NCBI GenBank assembly: GCA_002491565.1
Contig: DKWE01000087.1
Coordinates: 1-18,392, forward strand
Length of the DNA stretch: 18,392 bases
Source of the DNA: Lachnospiraceae bacterium UBA7160
GTDB taxonomy: Bacteria > Bacillota > Clostridia > Lachnospirales > Lachnospiraceae
Direction: 5' to 3'
Both the position numbers and the translations under genes were made by a program. Positions within the stretch are counted from its first letter, which is position 1. Every line of letters begins with the position of its first letter. This document shows positions 1-5,991 of this stretch, piece by piece. Below the pieces are notes generated by a model. That model searched no databases. It worked only from the letters and a program-made list of their open reading frames with translations, and had not been told where the DNA came from.

Positions 1-16
1 CATGGCACCCGGCTGA
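1..16 (+). CDS. 3' end of an upstream gene (partial)
   Basis: Reading 2-16 gives codons for M-A-P-G followed by TGA. The same tail (A-P-G-stop) closes the YfhO-family gene at the right end of the window, and 16 consecutive bases (3-18) are identical to 18156-18171. The upstream gene may therefore be a YfhO paralogue, but only four codons are visible, so this rests on the shared tail alone. Confidence 0.35.
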
Positions 17-64
17 ACTGTAACTTTTTAATCTATGAATTTCGTGTGAAAAGCAGAAAAGGGA

Positions 65-93
65 TTGCGATATTGGAAAAAAGAGATTATAAT
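65..93 (+). promoter_or_regulatory. sigma-A promoter of the foldase gene
   Basis: TTGCGA (65-70), a 17-bp spacer and a perfect TATAAT (88-93). It would start transcription near 100 and give a leader of about 140 nt before the ATG at 241. The promoter lies inside the longer open frame that begins at 46, which argues that the upstream start is not used. Confidence 0.7.
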
Positions 94-240
94 GAGGAAA
101 TGGAATTGCGGGAGCATTGCGCATGGGGGAAAAGATTACTGTCACGGCTGTCTTGGTCGCGATTAAGAACAGAAAAGGCTCTCTTGTGTGAAAAGATCAG
201 CATCCGCAGACACAGACGTTTTGGAATCAGGAGGAGAATC

Positions 241-1839
241 ATGAATAACACATGGAAAAAAGCAGTGGCTGCAGGCCTGGTCGCGTGCCTGACGCTCGGT
301 TCACTGGCAGGCTGTTCGAAGAAGGAAGAGAAGTTTGACACAGCTGCGGCTGCGATTACAGTAAATGGAGATGAGATTTCCGCCGGACTGGTGAAGTTCG
401 CGGTACACTACAATCAGGCGATGATGGAGGGCATCTATAAGGCGTACATGGGTCTGGAAGATCCGATGAGCCAGGATCTCTACGGGAACGGTTCGACGCT
501 TGGAGATATGGTGAAGAGTGATGTGGTTGCATCTCTGGAGAATATGGTACTGGCGGAGCAGAAGATGGACGAGTACAGCGTGGCGCTGACCGATGAAGAA
601 AAGACTGCCATCGCAGACGCTGCGAAGCATTTTATCGATGACAATGGCGAGGAAGTGCTGGAGCAGATGTGCGCGACACAGGAAATCGTAGAGCGCTATC
701 TGACGCTCCGCACGATTCAGAATAAGCTGGATCCGGAGCTGTCAGCGGATGTCGATACAGAGGTATCAGACGAAGAGGCGGCACAGCGGAAAGTGCAGTA
801 CGTACTGTTCCAGGCGGAGACCGAAGGAGAGACAGAGGCAGAGACGGGCGAGGCATCCACAGAGAGCGGCAGCGAGGCCGGGCAGGAGGCATCTACGGAA
901 AGCGGCAGCGAGAAAGCGGAGGCTGAAACTGCAGAGCCGGAGACTGCTGGCGAGACAGCGGAAGAAGAGACCGCATCCCTGTCAGAGGAAGATACCGTGA
1001 AGACGCAGGCAGCTGCAGAGACGGAGAATGGTACTGAGTCCGAAGAGACAGCAGCGGATGATACAGAAGCCGGGACAGATGCAGAGGATGCCACTGAGGC
1101 AGAGGCAACGGAAGAAGAGTCTGGCAGCGAAGCTGAGACAGAAACCGAGACCGAAACGGAAGACCCGGCAATCGCGGCGGCGATGGCAGAGGCTTATGCG
1201 CAGGCGGAGGAGATGATCGAGCTTGTGAAGTCCGGCGAAGAGTTTGAGGCAGCGGCTGCGAAAATTGATGAGACAGCAGCCTGCTCGACACTGACTTTCG
1301 GTTCTGATAGCACTACGATTAACACTGCACTGATCGAGGCAACGGAGGGTCTGGATGATAATACACTGGTGGAGACACCGGTCAAGGTCAGCACCGGGTA
1401 CTATGTGGTGCAGGTGATCTCTAAGCTGGACCGCGAGGCGACGGACGAGAAGAAGGAAGACATCGTTGAAGAACGGAAGAGTGAGCGCGTCAGCGAGCTG
1501 TACACCGAGTGGAGAGATGCGGCAGAGATCACTGAGAAGGACGAAGTCCTTGCGCAGATCAAGTTCACTTTCACACTGACGCAGCAGACAGAGGCAGCAA
1601 CGGAAGCAGAGAGCGAGACCGGCAGTGAGTCTGGCACAGAAGAGACGACAGAGACCAGCAGCGAGTCTGGCACAGAAGGAACGACGGAGGCCGGCAGCGA
1701 GTCTGACACAGAAGGAACGACGGAGACCGGCAGCGAGTCTGGTACGGAAGCGCCGGCTGAGACTGATACCGAGGCAAAGACGGAAGCGCCGACAGAGGCT
1801 GTAACGGATGCCGGGACCGAGAGTGAGTCAGAAAAATAA
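241..1839 (+). CDS. PrsA/SurA-like peptidyl-prolyl isomerase lipoprotein with acidic low-complexity insert
   Basis: 532 aa. The start at 241 is chosen because AGGAGG lies just before it (229-234) and it opens a lipoprotein signal: K6-K7, a hydrophobic core, then the lipobox LAGC with Cys25. The mature protein should be anchored to the outer face of the membrane. Residues about 30-180 resemble the SurA/PrsA N-terminal chaperone domain. A parvulin-like fold begins at about residue 184 (QYVLF strand) and resumes after residue 308 (helix, SGEEFEAAA, STGYYVVQVISK strand). Between them lies an insert of about 117 residues rich in Glu, Thr, Ala and Ser. A second such tail runs from about 447 to 532 and includes a 12-residue repeat. 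Members of this family help secreted proteins fold. Whether it keeps isomerase activity cannot be judged. It is monocistronic, with its own promoter and terminator. Confidence 0.85.
   Translation: MNNTWKKAVAAGLVACLTLGSLAGCSKKEEKFDTAAAAITVNGDEISAGLVKFAVHYNQAMMEGIYKAYMGLEDPMSQDLYGNGSTLGDMVKSDVVASLENMVLAEQKMDEYSVALTDEEKTAIADAAKHFIDDNGEEVLEQMCATQEIVERYLTLRTIQNKLDPELSADVDTEVSDEEAAQRKVQYVLFQAETEGETEAETGEASTESGSEAGQEASTESGSEKAEAETAEPETAGETAEEETASLSEEDTVKTQAAAETENGTESEETAADDTEAGTDAEDATEAEATEEESGSEAETETETETEDPAIAAAMAEAYAQAEEMIELVKSGEEFEAAAAKIDETAACSTLTFGSDSTTINTALIEATEGLDDNTLVETPVKVSTGYYVVQVISKLDREATDEKKEDIVEERKSERVSELYTEWRDAAEITEKDEVLAQIKFTFTLTQQTEAATEAESETGSESGTEETTETSSESGTEGTTEAGSESDTEGTTETGSESGTEAPAETDTEAKTEAPTEAVTDAGTESESEK
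1615..1755 (+). repeat. 36-bp tandem repeat in the foldase tail
   Basis: The motif GAGTCTG recurs at 1627, 1663, 1699 and 1735, exactly 36 bp apart, encoding a 12-residue Ser/Gly/Thr/Glu unit (SESGTEGTTEAG-like). The copies differ at a few bases. The unit keeps the reading frame, so copy-number change would lengthen or shorten the acidic tail without breaking the gene. Confidence 0.8.
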
Positions 1840-1877
1840 ATAGTGCGTGTATTGCACATTCAGCAAAATTACGGAAG

Positions 1878-1909
1878 AACCGGCGTGGCCTTGTGCCACG
1901 CCGGTTTTT
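1878..1909 (+). terminator. Rho-independent terminator after the foldase gene
   Basis: A perfect 12-bp stem (1878-1889 with 1895-1906), a 5-nt loop CTTGT, and a run of T that overlaps the end of the stem and continues to 1909. It lies 40 bp after the stop codon. The AA at the base of the stem could also let it work on the opposite strand. Confidence 0.9.
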
Positions 1910-1965
1910 GCGGGTGGTTACAGACAGCCACTATCCAGAGAAGTATGTCCGGACTGCATTCGTGC

Positions 1966-1998
1966 GACTCAACCGCTGCTTGAGTCGGGAAACTCAAG
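1966..1998 (+). promoter_or_regulatory. Three-part ACTCAA / TTGAGT / ACTCAA element before the XRE gene
   Basis: GACTCAA (1966-1972), TTGAGTC (1980-1986) and ACTCAAG (1992-1998). The middle segment can pair with either neighbour in 7 bp, giving two mutually exclusive hairpins. A candidate extended -10 (TGGTAAAAT, 2009-2017) lies just downstream without a convincing -35 box. If that is the promoter, the element is upstream DNA and more likely an operator, perhaps for autoregulation by the XRE protein. If transcription starts further upstream, it could be an RNA switch. Confidence 0.45.
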
Positions 1999-2085
1999 TA
2001 AAGCTTGCTGGTAAAATGGCAGACAGGATGCTACCATGATTGTGTCAGCACACGAGCTGGCTAAGACAACAGCATAGGAAGGATA

Positions 2086-3300
2086 ATGAACATGTTTGAT
2101 ATGAATACTGTTTCGAGAAACATAAAACAGGCGAGACTAAAAAAGAACATGACACAAATGGATTTAGCAGATGCGATGGGGGTAAGCTATCAGGCCGTGT
2201 CGAATTGGGAAAGAGGAAATTCAATGCCGGATATTTCCAAAATTCCAGATTTATGCGAGGTGCTGGATATCAGCTTTGAGAGTTTGGTGGGTGGAAAGAC
2301 CAGAGCTGCTGAGACTGCGGAAAAGATCATGAACCATAAAGAAGAAGAGGTTTCCATGAAAGCGCTCGCGGAGGTTGCTCCGATCTTAAAGCCGGATCAG
2401 GTTGCGGAGGCTGCAAATCAGAGGATAGAACATGGGAATCCGATCGATATCAGACATCTCTCTTCGATTGCCCCGTTTTTATCAAGGGAAGATCTTGAAA
2501 AGATCCTAGAGAAAATGGGGGTCAGCAGCAAGAACATATCAGAGATTGTAGCAGTCGCACCTTTTATTTCAAAATCAAAAATTTTAGATGAAATGGTCGA
2601 AAAAGCTCTGGAACTTCATGTAAAGCCGTATGTTCTGACAGGGCTTGCTCCGTTTTTATCCAAAAAAGCGATTCAGAAAATTATAGATTTTCTGATTGCT
2701 AACGGGAAAATCAGCTATGTGCAAGCGTTTGCACCTTTTGCAGGAAAAGAGGGACTGGCGGGAATCGCAAATGGAAGCTTTTCCGGCGCTGCATCATCAG
2801 GTGGCGAGACAGGTTTCTGTGAAGAGGAGATCCTGGCCAGCATGGATGAGATAGAAATTGCAAAGCTGGCATATAAGGAGTACTCAGAAGGAAAACCGGT
2901 TGAGAAATATCTTGATTATATGGAAGAAGAGGATGTGGCGAAATTAGCAGAGAGGGCGGTAAAAGCTGGACGGGATGCGACAGCATTCTTAGATTACATG
3001 GATGGGGACGATGTGGGAGCATTGGCGAAAAGCGTGGCAGAAGCCGGAGGAGATGTGACGGTATTCTTAGACTACATGGACGAGGACGATGTGGGAGCAT
3101 TGGCGAAAAGCATGGCGGAAGCCGGAGGAGATGTGACGGTATTCTTAGACTACATGGACGGAGAGGCGGCAGGGGAAGTCGCGCAGATTGCGGTGGAACA
3201 TGGACAGCCTGTGGAGCCGTTTCTCGATTACCTGGATGAAGAGGACATGAAGCAGCTGGTCCTTCAACTGCTGCGAAAGAAAAACACTACAGCAGATTGA
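2086..3300 (+). CDS. XRE-family regulator with C-terminal helical repeats
   Basis: 404 aa. Residues about 8-65 form a Cro/C1-type helix-turn-helix (MTQMDLADAMGVSYQAVSNW core). Next come about five degenerate units carrying an APFLS-like signature (residues about 95-240), then five units of 26 residues with the signature FLDYMDEDDV (about 255-386). The repeats look like an alpha-solenoid, probably a protein-binding or sensing surface. This is inferred. AGGAAGGA ends at 2083, only 2 nt before the ATG at 2086 and 8 nt before a second ATG at 2092, so M3 may be the real start. No operon partner is visible: the next complete gene lies beyond a rearranged junction. The target is unknown. A 60-bp stretch of its HTH coding region (2234-2293) is repeated exactly at 5811-5870. 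Confidence 0.85.
   Translation: MNMFDMNTVSRNIKQARLKKNMTQMDLADAMGVSYQAVSNWERGNSMPDISKIPDLCEVLDISFESLVGGKTRAAETAEKIMNHKEEEVSMKALAEVAPILKPDQVAEAANQRIEHGNPIDIRHLSSIAPFLSREDLEKILEKMGVSSKNISEIVAVAPFISKSKILDEMVEKALELHVKPYVLTGLAPFLSKKAIQKIIDFLIANGKISYVQAFAPFAGKEGLAGIANGSFSGAASSGGETGFCEEEILASMDEIEIAKLAYKEYSEGKPVEKYLDYMEEEDVAKLAERAVKAGRDATAFLDYMDGDDVGALAKSVAEAGGDVTVFLDYMDEDDVGALAKSMAEAGGDVTVFLDYMDGEAAGEVAQIAVEHGQPVEPFLDYLDEEDMKQLVLQLLRKKNTTAD
2854..3243 (+). repeat. 78-bp tandem repeats in the XRE gene
   Basis: Five in-frame units of 78 bp (26 codons). Units 3010-3087 and 3088-3165 are nearly identical, with GATGTGGGAGCATTGGCGAA opening both. The flanking units (2932-3009, 3166-3243) are more diverged. 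The pattern suggests a recent duplication in the middle of an older array. Confidence 0.85.
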
Positions 3301-3437
3301 TGTTGCCTGGCAATTTCTCAGTATATAGTTGTTCAATAAGAAAAAAAGAAAAAGGAGATTGAGGTAAAAGAGATACAGCTTGGAGACCAGATTCTGATGG
3401 AGACGGTTGTGTAAGGAGATGGGCGCGGACAGTTAAA
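3301..3437. other. Decayed stretch between XRE gene and island repeat
   Basis: No complete gene is seen. AAAAAGGAG (3349-3357) resembles a ribosome site, and 3361-3414 reads as 17 codons ending in TAA (EVKEIQLGDQ...), but there is no proper start codon. A second site-like TAAGGAG precedes a five-codon frame (MGADS) ending at 3436. These look like gene remnants, not working genes. Confidence 0.3.
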
Positions 3438-3558
3438 CTCCTTCCATCATAAAAATCTTGCCGTTCTCTTCCGGAAGGAATATAATAGTACAGAAATGCG
3501 AAAGGGGGATTTCTTTATTATGCAGGTGAAAATGTCAGACTACCTGGCGCAGGTGAAG
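3438..3558 (+). repeat. 121-bp direct repeat, left copy (tldD promoter and 5' end)
   Basis: Identical base for base to 5871-5991. It contains the -35/-10 promoter, the ribosome site and the first 13 codons of tldD, then stops abruptly where foreign sequence begins at 3559. The bases on either side differ between the copies (A versus G before, T versus C after), so 121 bp is the full extent of identity. Confidence 0.97.
3458..3486 (+). promoter_or_regulatory. Duplicated tldD promoter facing the AlbA_2 gene
   Basis: TTGCCG (3458-3463), a 17-bp spacer and TATAAT (3481-3486), identical to the native promoter at 5891-5919. It points toward the gene at 3642, with no clear terminator between them, and is therefore likely to be its present promoter. 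Confidence 0.65.
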
Positions 3559-3579
3559 TTCAAACTGTGGACGGCGTAG
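3520..3579 (+). pseudogene. Truncated tldD start fused to island sequence (19 codons)
   Basis: The ATG at 3520 with the native tldD ribosome site reads 13 tldD codons (MQVKMSDYLAQVK), then six codons of island DNA (FKLWTA) and TAG at 3577. In another frame, 3561-3605 reads QTVDGVEYPVLAKI and TAG, probably the last codons of the gene that once preceded the AlbA_2 gene. The fused peptide is probably only a by-product, but its translation could affect expression of the gene 62 nt downstream. Confidence 0.6.
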
Positions 3580-3641
3580 AATACCCGGTATTGGCAAAGA
3601 TTTAGGGTATACTAATCAAAAAAGCGTTTGGAGGGATGACA

Positions 3642-5117
3642 ATGGAAAAGGATACGCTGTTTTCTGGCGAGTCCGTCAATGTGGAATATAAAGTCACTGT
3701 GCCAAAGGACAGTGCAAAATACATGAAGACAGTAGTGGCCTATGCCAATGGTCGTGGCGGAAAAATCATTTTTGGCGTAGATGATAAGACGCTGGAAGTG
3801 GTGGGCATGGATACGGACAGCATCTTCCAGACGATTGATGCCATTACCAATGCAATCTCGGATAGCTGTGAACCGTCCATCCTTCCGGATATAACCTTGC
3901 AGACCATGGAGGATAAAACTGTTATTGTGGTGGAAATCTTCCCCGGCAAGATGCGGCCATACTATATCAAGTCCAAGGGTATGGTCAGCGGCACCTATGT
4001 CCGGTCGGCTGGAACCACAAGGCCGGTGGCCGATTACATGCTCAAAGAGTTGATCTTGGAAGGCCAGAACCGCTATTATGACTGTGAAATTTGCGAAGGC
4101 CTGACGGTAACGCCAGAGGATATTGAACGTCTCTGTACTGAGATGAAAGCTACAGCGATTCGCAACACTTTGAGTGAAGGTGAGAAGCTGAAAGTCAAGG
4201 ATGTGACGCAGAACGTGCTGATCTCTTGGGGTGTTCTGGCAGAAAGAGAAGGAACTATTGTTCCTACCAATGCTTATGCGCTGCTCACTGGGCAGGCAAG
4301 GTTCCAGACGGTCATCCAGTGCGCCGTTTTCAAGGGCAAAGACAGGGCATATTTTGTAGACCGGCGGGAGTTTGAAGGTTCCATTCAGGATCAGATGGAG
4401 GCAGCCTTCCAGTATGTGCTGGAGAAGATCAACCGTGGGATGCGGATTCAAGGCATGTATCGGCAGGATGTGTACGAGCTGCCTGTGGACAGTGTGCGGG
4501 AGATGATCGCAAATTCCGTGGCGCACCGGTCGTATCTGGAGCCGGGAAACATTCAAGTGGCGCTCTTTGATGACCGTTTGGAGGTCACTTCCCCCGGTAT
4601 GCTGCTGAATGGCGTTTCTATTCGGAAGATGAAGGAAGGCTATTCCAAGCCCCGCAATCGTGCCATTGCTTATGCTTTTGCTTACATGAAGATCATTGAA
4701 AAATGGGGCAGCGGCATTCCCCGGATGCTCCGGGAGTGCAAGGAGTATGGATTGCCGGAGCCGGAGTTTATTGATTTCGATGGTGACTTCCGGGTGAATA
4801 TGTACCGGAAGGCTTCAAGAAATTTTGGTGTCAATGGTGCCGCTGCCAATGATACAGTTGGCATCGATGGCACCAAAAACGACACCAATGGCACTAAGCC
4901 CGACACCAATGACACGGGCAGCCATGCCGGTGATACTAAAATTCTGCGTTTGATACAAGAGAATCCAGATATCACACAGAGAGAACTGATAGAAGAACTG
5001 CAAATTTCGCTTCGTACCATAAAGCGGCTGATGGCTGATCTGCAAAAGCGGGGCGTGATTGAGCGGCAAGGTTCCAACAGAAAAGGCAAATGGATCATTA
5101 TCGGTCAGAAGGAGTAG
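3642..5117 (+). CDS. AlbA_2 (Schlafen-like) domain protein with ATPase fold and C-terminal winged helix
   Basis: 491 aa. TGGAGGG (3629-3635) leaves 6 nt to the ATG at 3642 and none to the ATG at 3636, so 3642 is chosen. Residues about 8-130 match the AlbA_2 DNA-binding domain (SVNVEYK, ANGRGGKIIFGVDD, GTYVRSAG). Residues about 280-370 look like the HATPase_c_4/RecG-like domain, with an N-box-like REMIANSVAHRSY (Glu287, Asn291). HRDY is usual in the family, and Ser replaces Asp here. A linker rich in Asn, Asp, Thr and Gly (about 397-433) leads to a winged helix (434-487, TQRELIEELQISLRTIKRLM). Its stop is 3 nt before the pglZ remnant's ATG, so the two were co-translated. AlbA_2 proteins are often linked to BREX and other defence islands. 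It is the only intact gene in the island. It may be a transcription regulator, and its present role is unknown. Confidence 0.85.
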   Translation: MEKDTLFSGESVNVEYKVTVPKDSAKYMKTVVAYANGRGGKIIFGVDDKTLEVVGMDTDSIFQTIDAITNAISDSCEPSILPDITLQTMEDKTVIVVEIFPGKMRPYYIKSKGMVSGTYVRSAGTTRPVADYMLKELILEGQNRYYDCEICEGLTVTPEDIERLCTEMKATAIRNTLSEGEKLKVKDVTQNVLISWGVLAEREGTIVPTNAYALLTGQARFQTVIQCAVFKGKDRAYFVDRREFEGSIQDQMEAAFQYVLEKINRGMRIQGMYRQDVYELPVDSVREMIANSVAHRSYLEPGNIQVALFDDRLEVTSPGMLLNGVSIRKMKEGYSKPRNRAIAYAFAYMKIIEKWGSGIPRMLRECKEYGLPEPEFIDFDGDFRVNMYRKASRNFGVNGAAANDTVGIDGTKNDTNGTKPDTNDTGSHAGDTKILRLIQENPDITQRELIEELQISLRTIKRLMADLQKRGVIERQGSNRKGKWIIIGQKE

Positions 5118-5120
5118 CAG

Positions 5121-5747
5121 ATGGCAGAGTAAAATCTGAAACAGATTATAGACCGGTTGAATGAAGAGTACACCGGAGACACCCGCAAGCTGGTGTTCTG
5201 GTATGATGATAAGGCGGATTTTGCAGAGGATATTGATTCTGTGGAGCTGACAAACGCCAAGATTTTGAAGCTGGAACCGGGCAACCAGTTTGCCACGAAG
5301 TATTTTTTTGAGCGTCAGGATAAGACCACCAATTACCTGATCTATGCTCCTTTTCCGAAGCCGGATGTGCGTGAGAACCACTTGGAGGATACAATGCTGT
5401 ACTCTAAGCGGTTCTTTGCCAACAAAGAGCGCACTGGCCGGTTCTACGATTTGGAGATTGAGAATTTCAACGAAGAGAACATCCTGATCGGTCTCATGAG
5501 CGCTGTGTGCCGTACCCGTACCTGCTCCTTTGATGAAGTGATCCGGGTGCTGCTGACCGATGATAAGCTAGAAGATAACAAATTCCTTGCGGAGTTTGAG
5601 AAGTATGACCTGCTGGCTTCCTTTTGGAAATTCTGTGAGCAGAAGTTCGGTTACAACGACAATAAACCTTCGCTGGAGAAGTTGGTGGTAACGCTGTTCA
5701 TCACCTATGCAGATAAGTACATTCAGAAGGATAGCACATTTTGTTGA
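5121..5747 (+). pseudogene. pglZ: Broken pglZ (BREX alkaline-phosphatase-superfamily protein), N-terminal part
   Basis: The ATG at 5121, with AAGGAG at 5109-5114, reads M-A-E and then TAA (5130-5132). The same frame continues with NLKQIIDRLNEE, RKLVFWYDD, NYLIYAPFPKPDVRENHLED and FAEFEKYDLL-type motifs, which I recognise as the N-terminus of BREX type 1 PglZ. Three lesions are visible. The first is the nonsense codon at position 4. The second is an apparent in-frame loss of roughly 30 residues, because the frame runs from YSKRFFA straight to NKERTGRFYDLEIENF; the size is recalled from family members, not measured. The third is truncation after about 205 codons, where the family has roughly 800 or more. 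The catalytic phosphatase-like domain is absent. It cannot function as PglZ. A TTG at 5157 keeps the frame but lacks a good ribosome site. Confidence 0.85.
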
Positions 5748-5784
5748 AGTTTTCTCTATTAACTAACACAACGGGTTAACTTCG

Positions 5785-5870
5785 GGAGATTGGAAATTCA
5801 ATTCCGGGTGTTTCCAAAATTCCAGATTTATGCGAGGTGCTGGATATCAGCTTTGAGAGTTTGGTGGGTG
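5785..5870 (+). pseudogene. Fragment of an XRE-regulator gene
   Basis: In frame this encodes GNSIPGVSKIPDLCEVLDIS and a few more residues, matching the XRE protein encoded at 2086-3300. Bases 5811-5870 are identical to 2234-2293 (60 of 60). The 24 bases upstream of that match 21 of 24, and similarity fades further upstream. The fragment ends abruptly at 5870, where the 121-bp repeat starts. It may come from a paralogue or from a copied piece of the neighbouring gene. Confidence 0.85.
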
Positions 5871-5991
5871 CTCCTTCCATCATAAAAATCTTGCCGTTCT
5901 CTTCCGGAAGGAATATAATAGTACAGAAATGCGAAAGGGGGATTTCTTTATTATGCAGGTGAAAATGTCAGACTACCTGGCGCAGGTGAAG
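5871..5991 (+). repeat. 121-bp direct repeat, right copy (native tldD 5' end)
   Basis: Identical to 3438-3558. Here it runs on into the complete tldD gene, so this copy is the functional one. Confidence 0.97.
5891..5919 (+). promoter_or_regulatory. tldD promoter with palindrome in the spacer
   Basis: TTGCCG (5891-5896), a 17-bp spacer and TATAAT (5914-5919). A perfect 10-bp palindrome, CTTCCGGAAG (5901-5910), fills most of the spacer, and CCTTCC (5873-5878) with GGAAGG (5906-5911) forms a wider inverted pair. This could be a repressor site. Confidence 0.75.

Noticed and set aside
46..240. Upstream extension of the foldase gene
   Set aside because: It contains the likely promoter, is rich in Arg/Lys without a family match, and would bury the lipoprotein signal. 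The ATG at 241 has AGGAGG and a proper signal peptide.
717..1859. Long Ser/Val/Ala/Pro-rich minus-strand frames opposite the foldase gene
   Set aside because: They are the complement of the Glu/Thr/Ser low-complexity coding region, and their composition explains their length.
3612..4556. 314-codon minus-strand frame opposite the AlbA_2 gene
   Set aside because: It is the complement of a well-supported gene, has no recognisable domain and no ribosome site.
3438..5991. Island as an insertion sequence or composite transposon
   Set aside because: There is no transposase and no terminal inverted repeats, and the flanking repeats are 121 bp of host gene, far too long for a target-site duplication.
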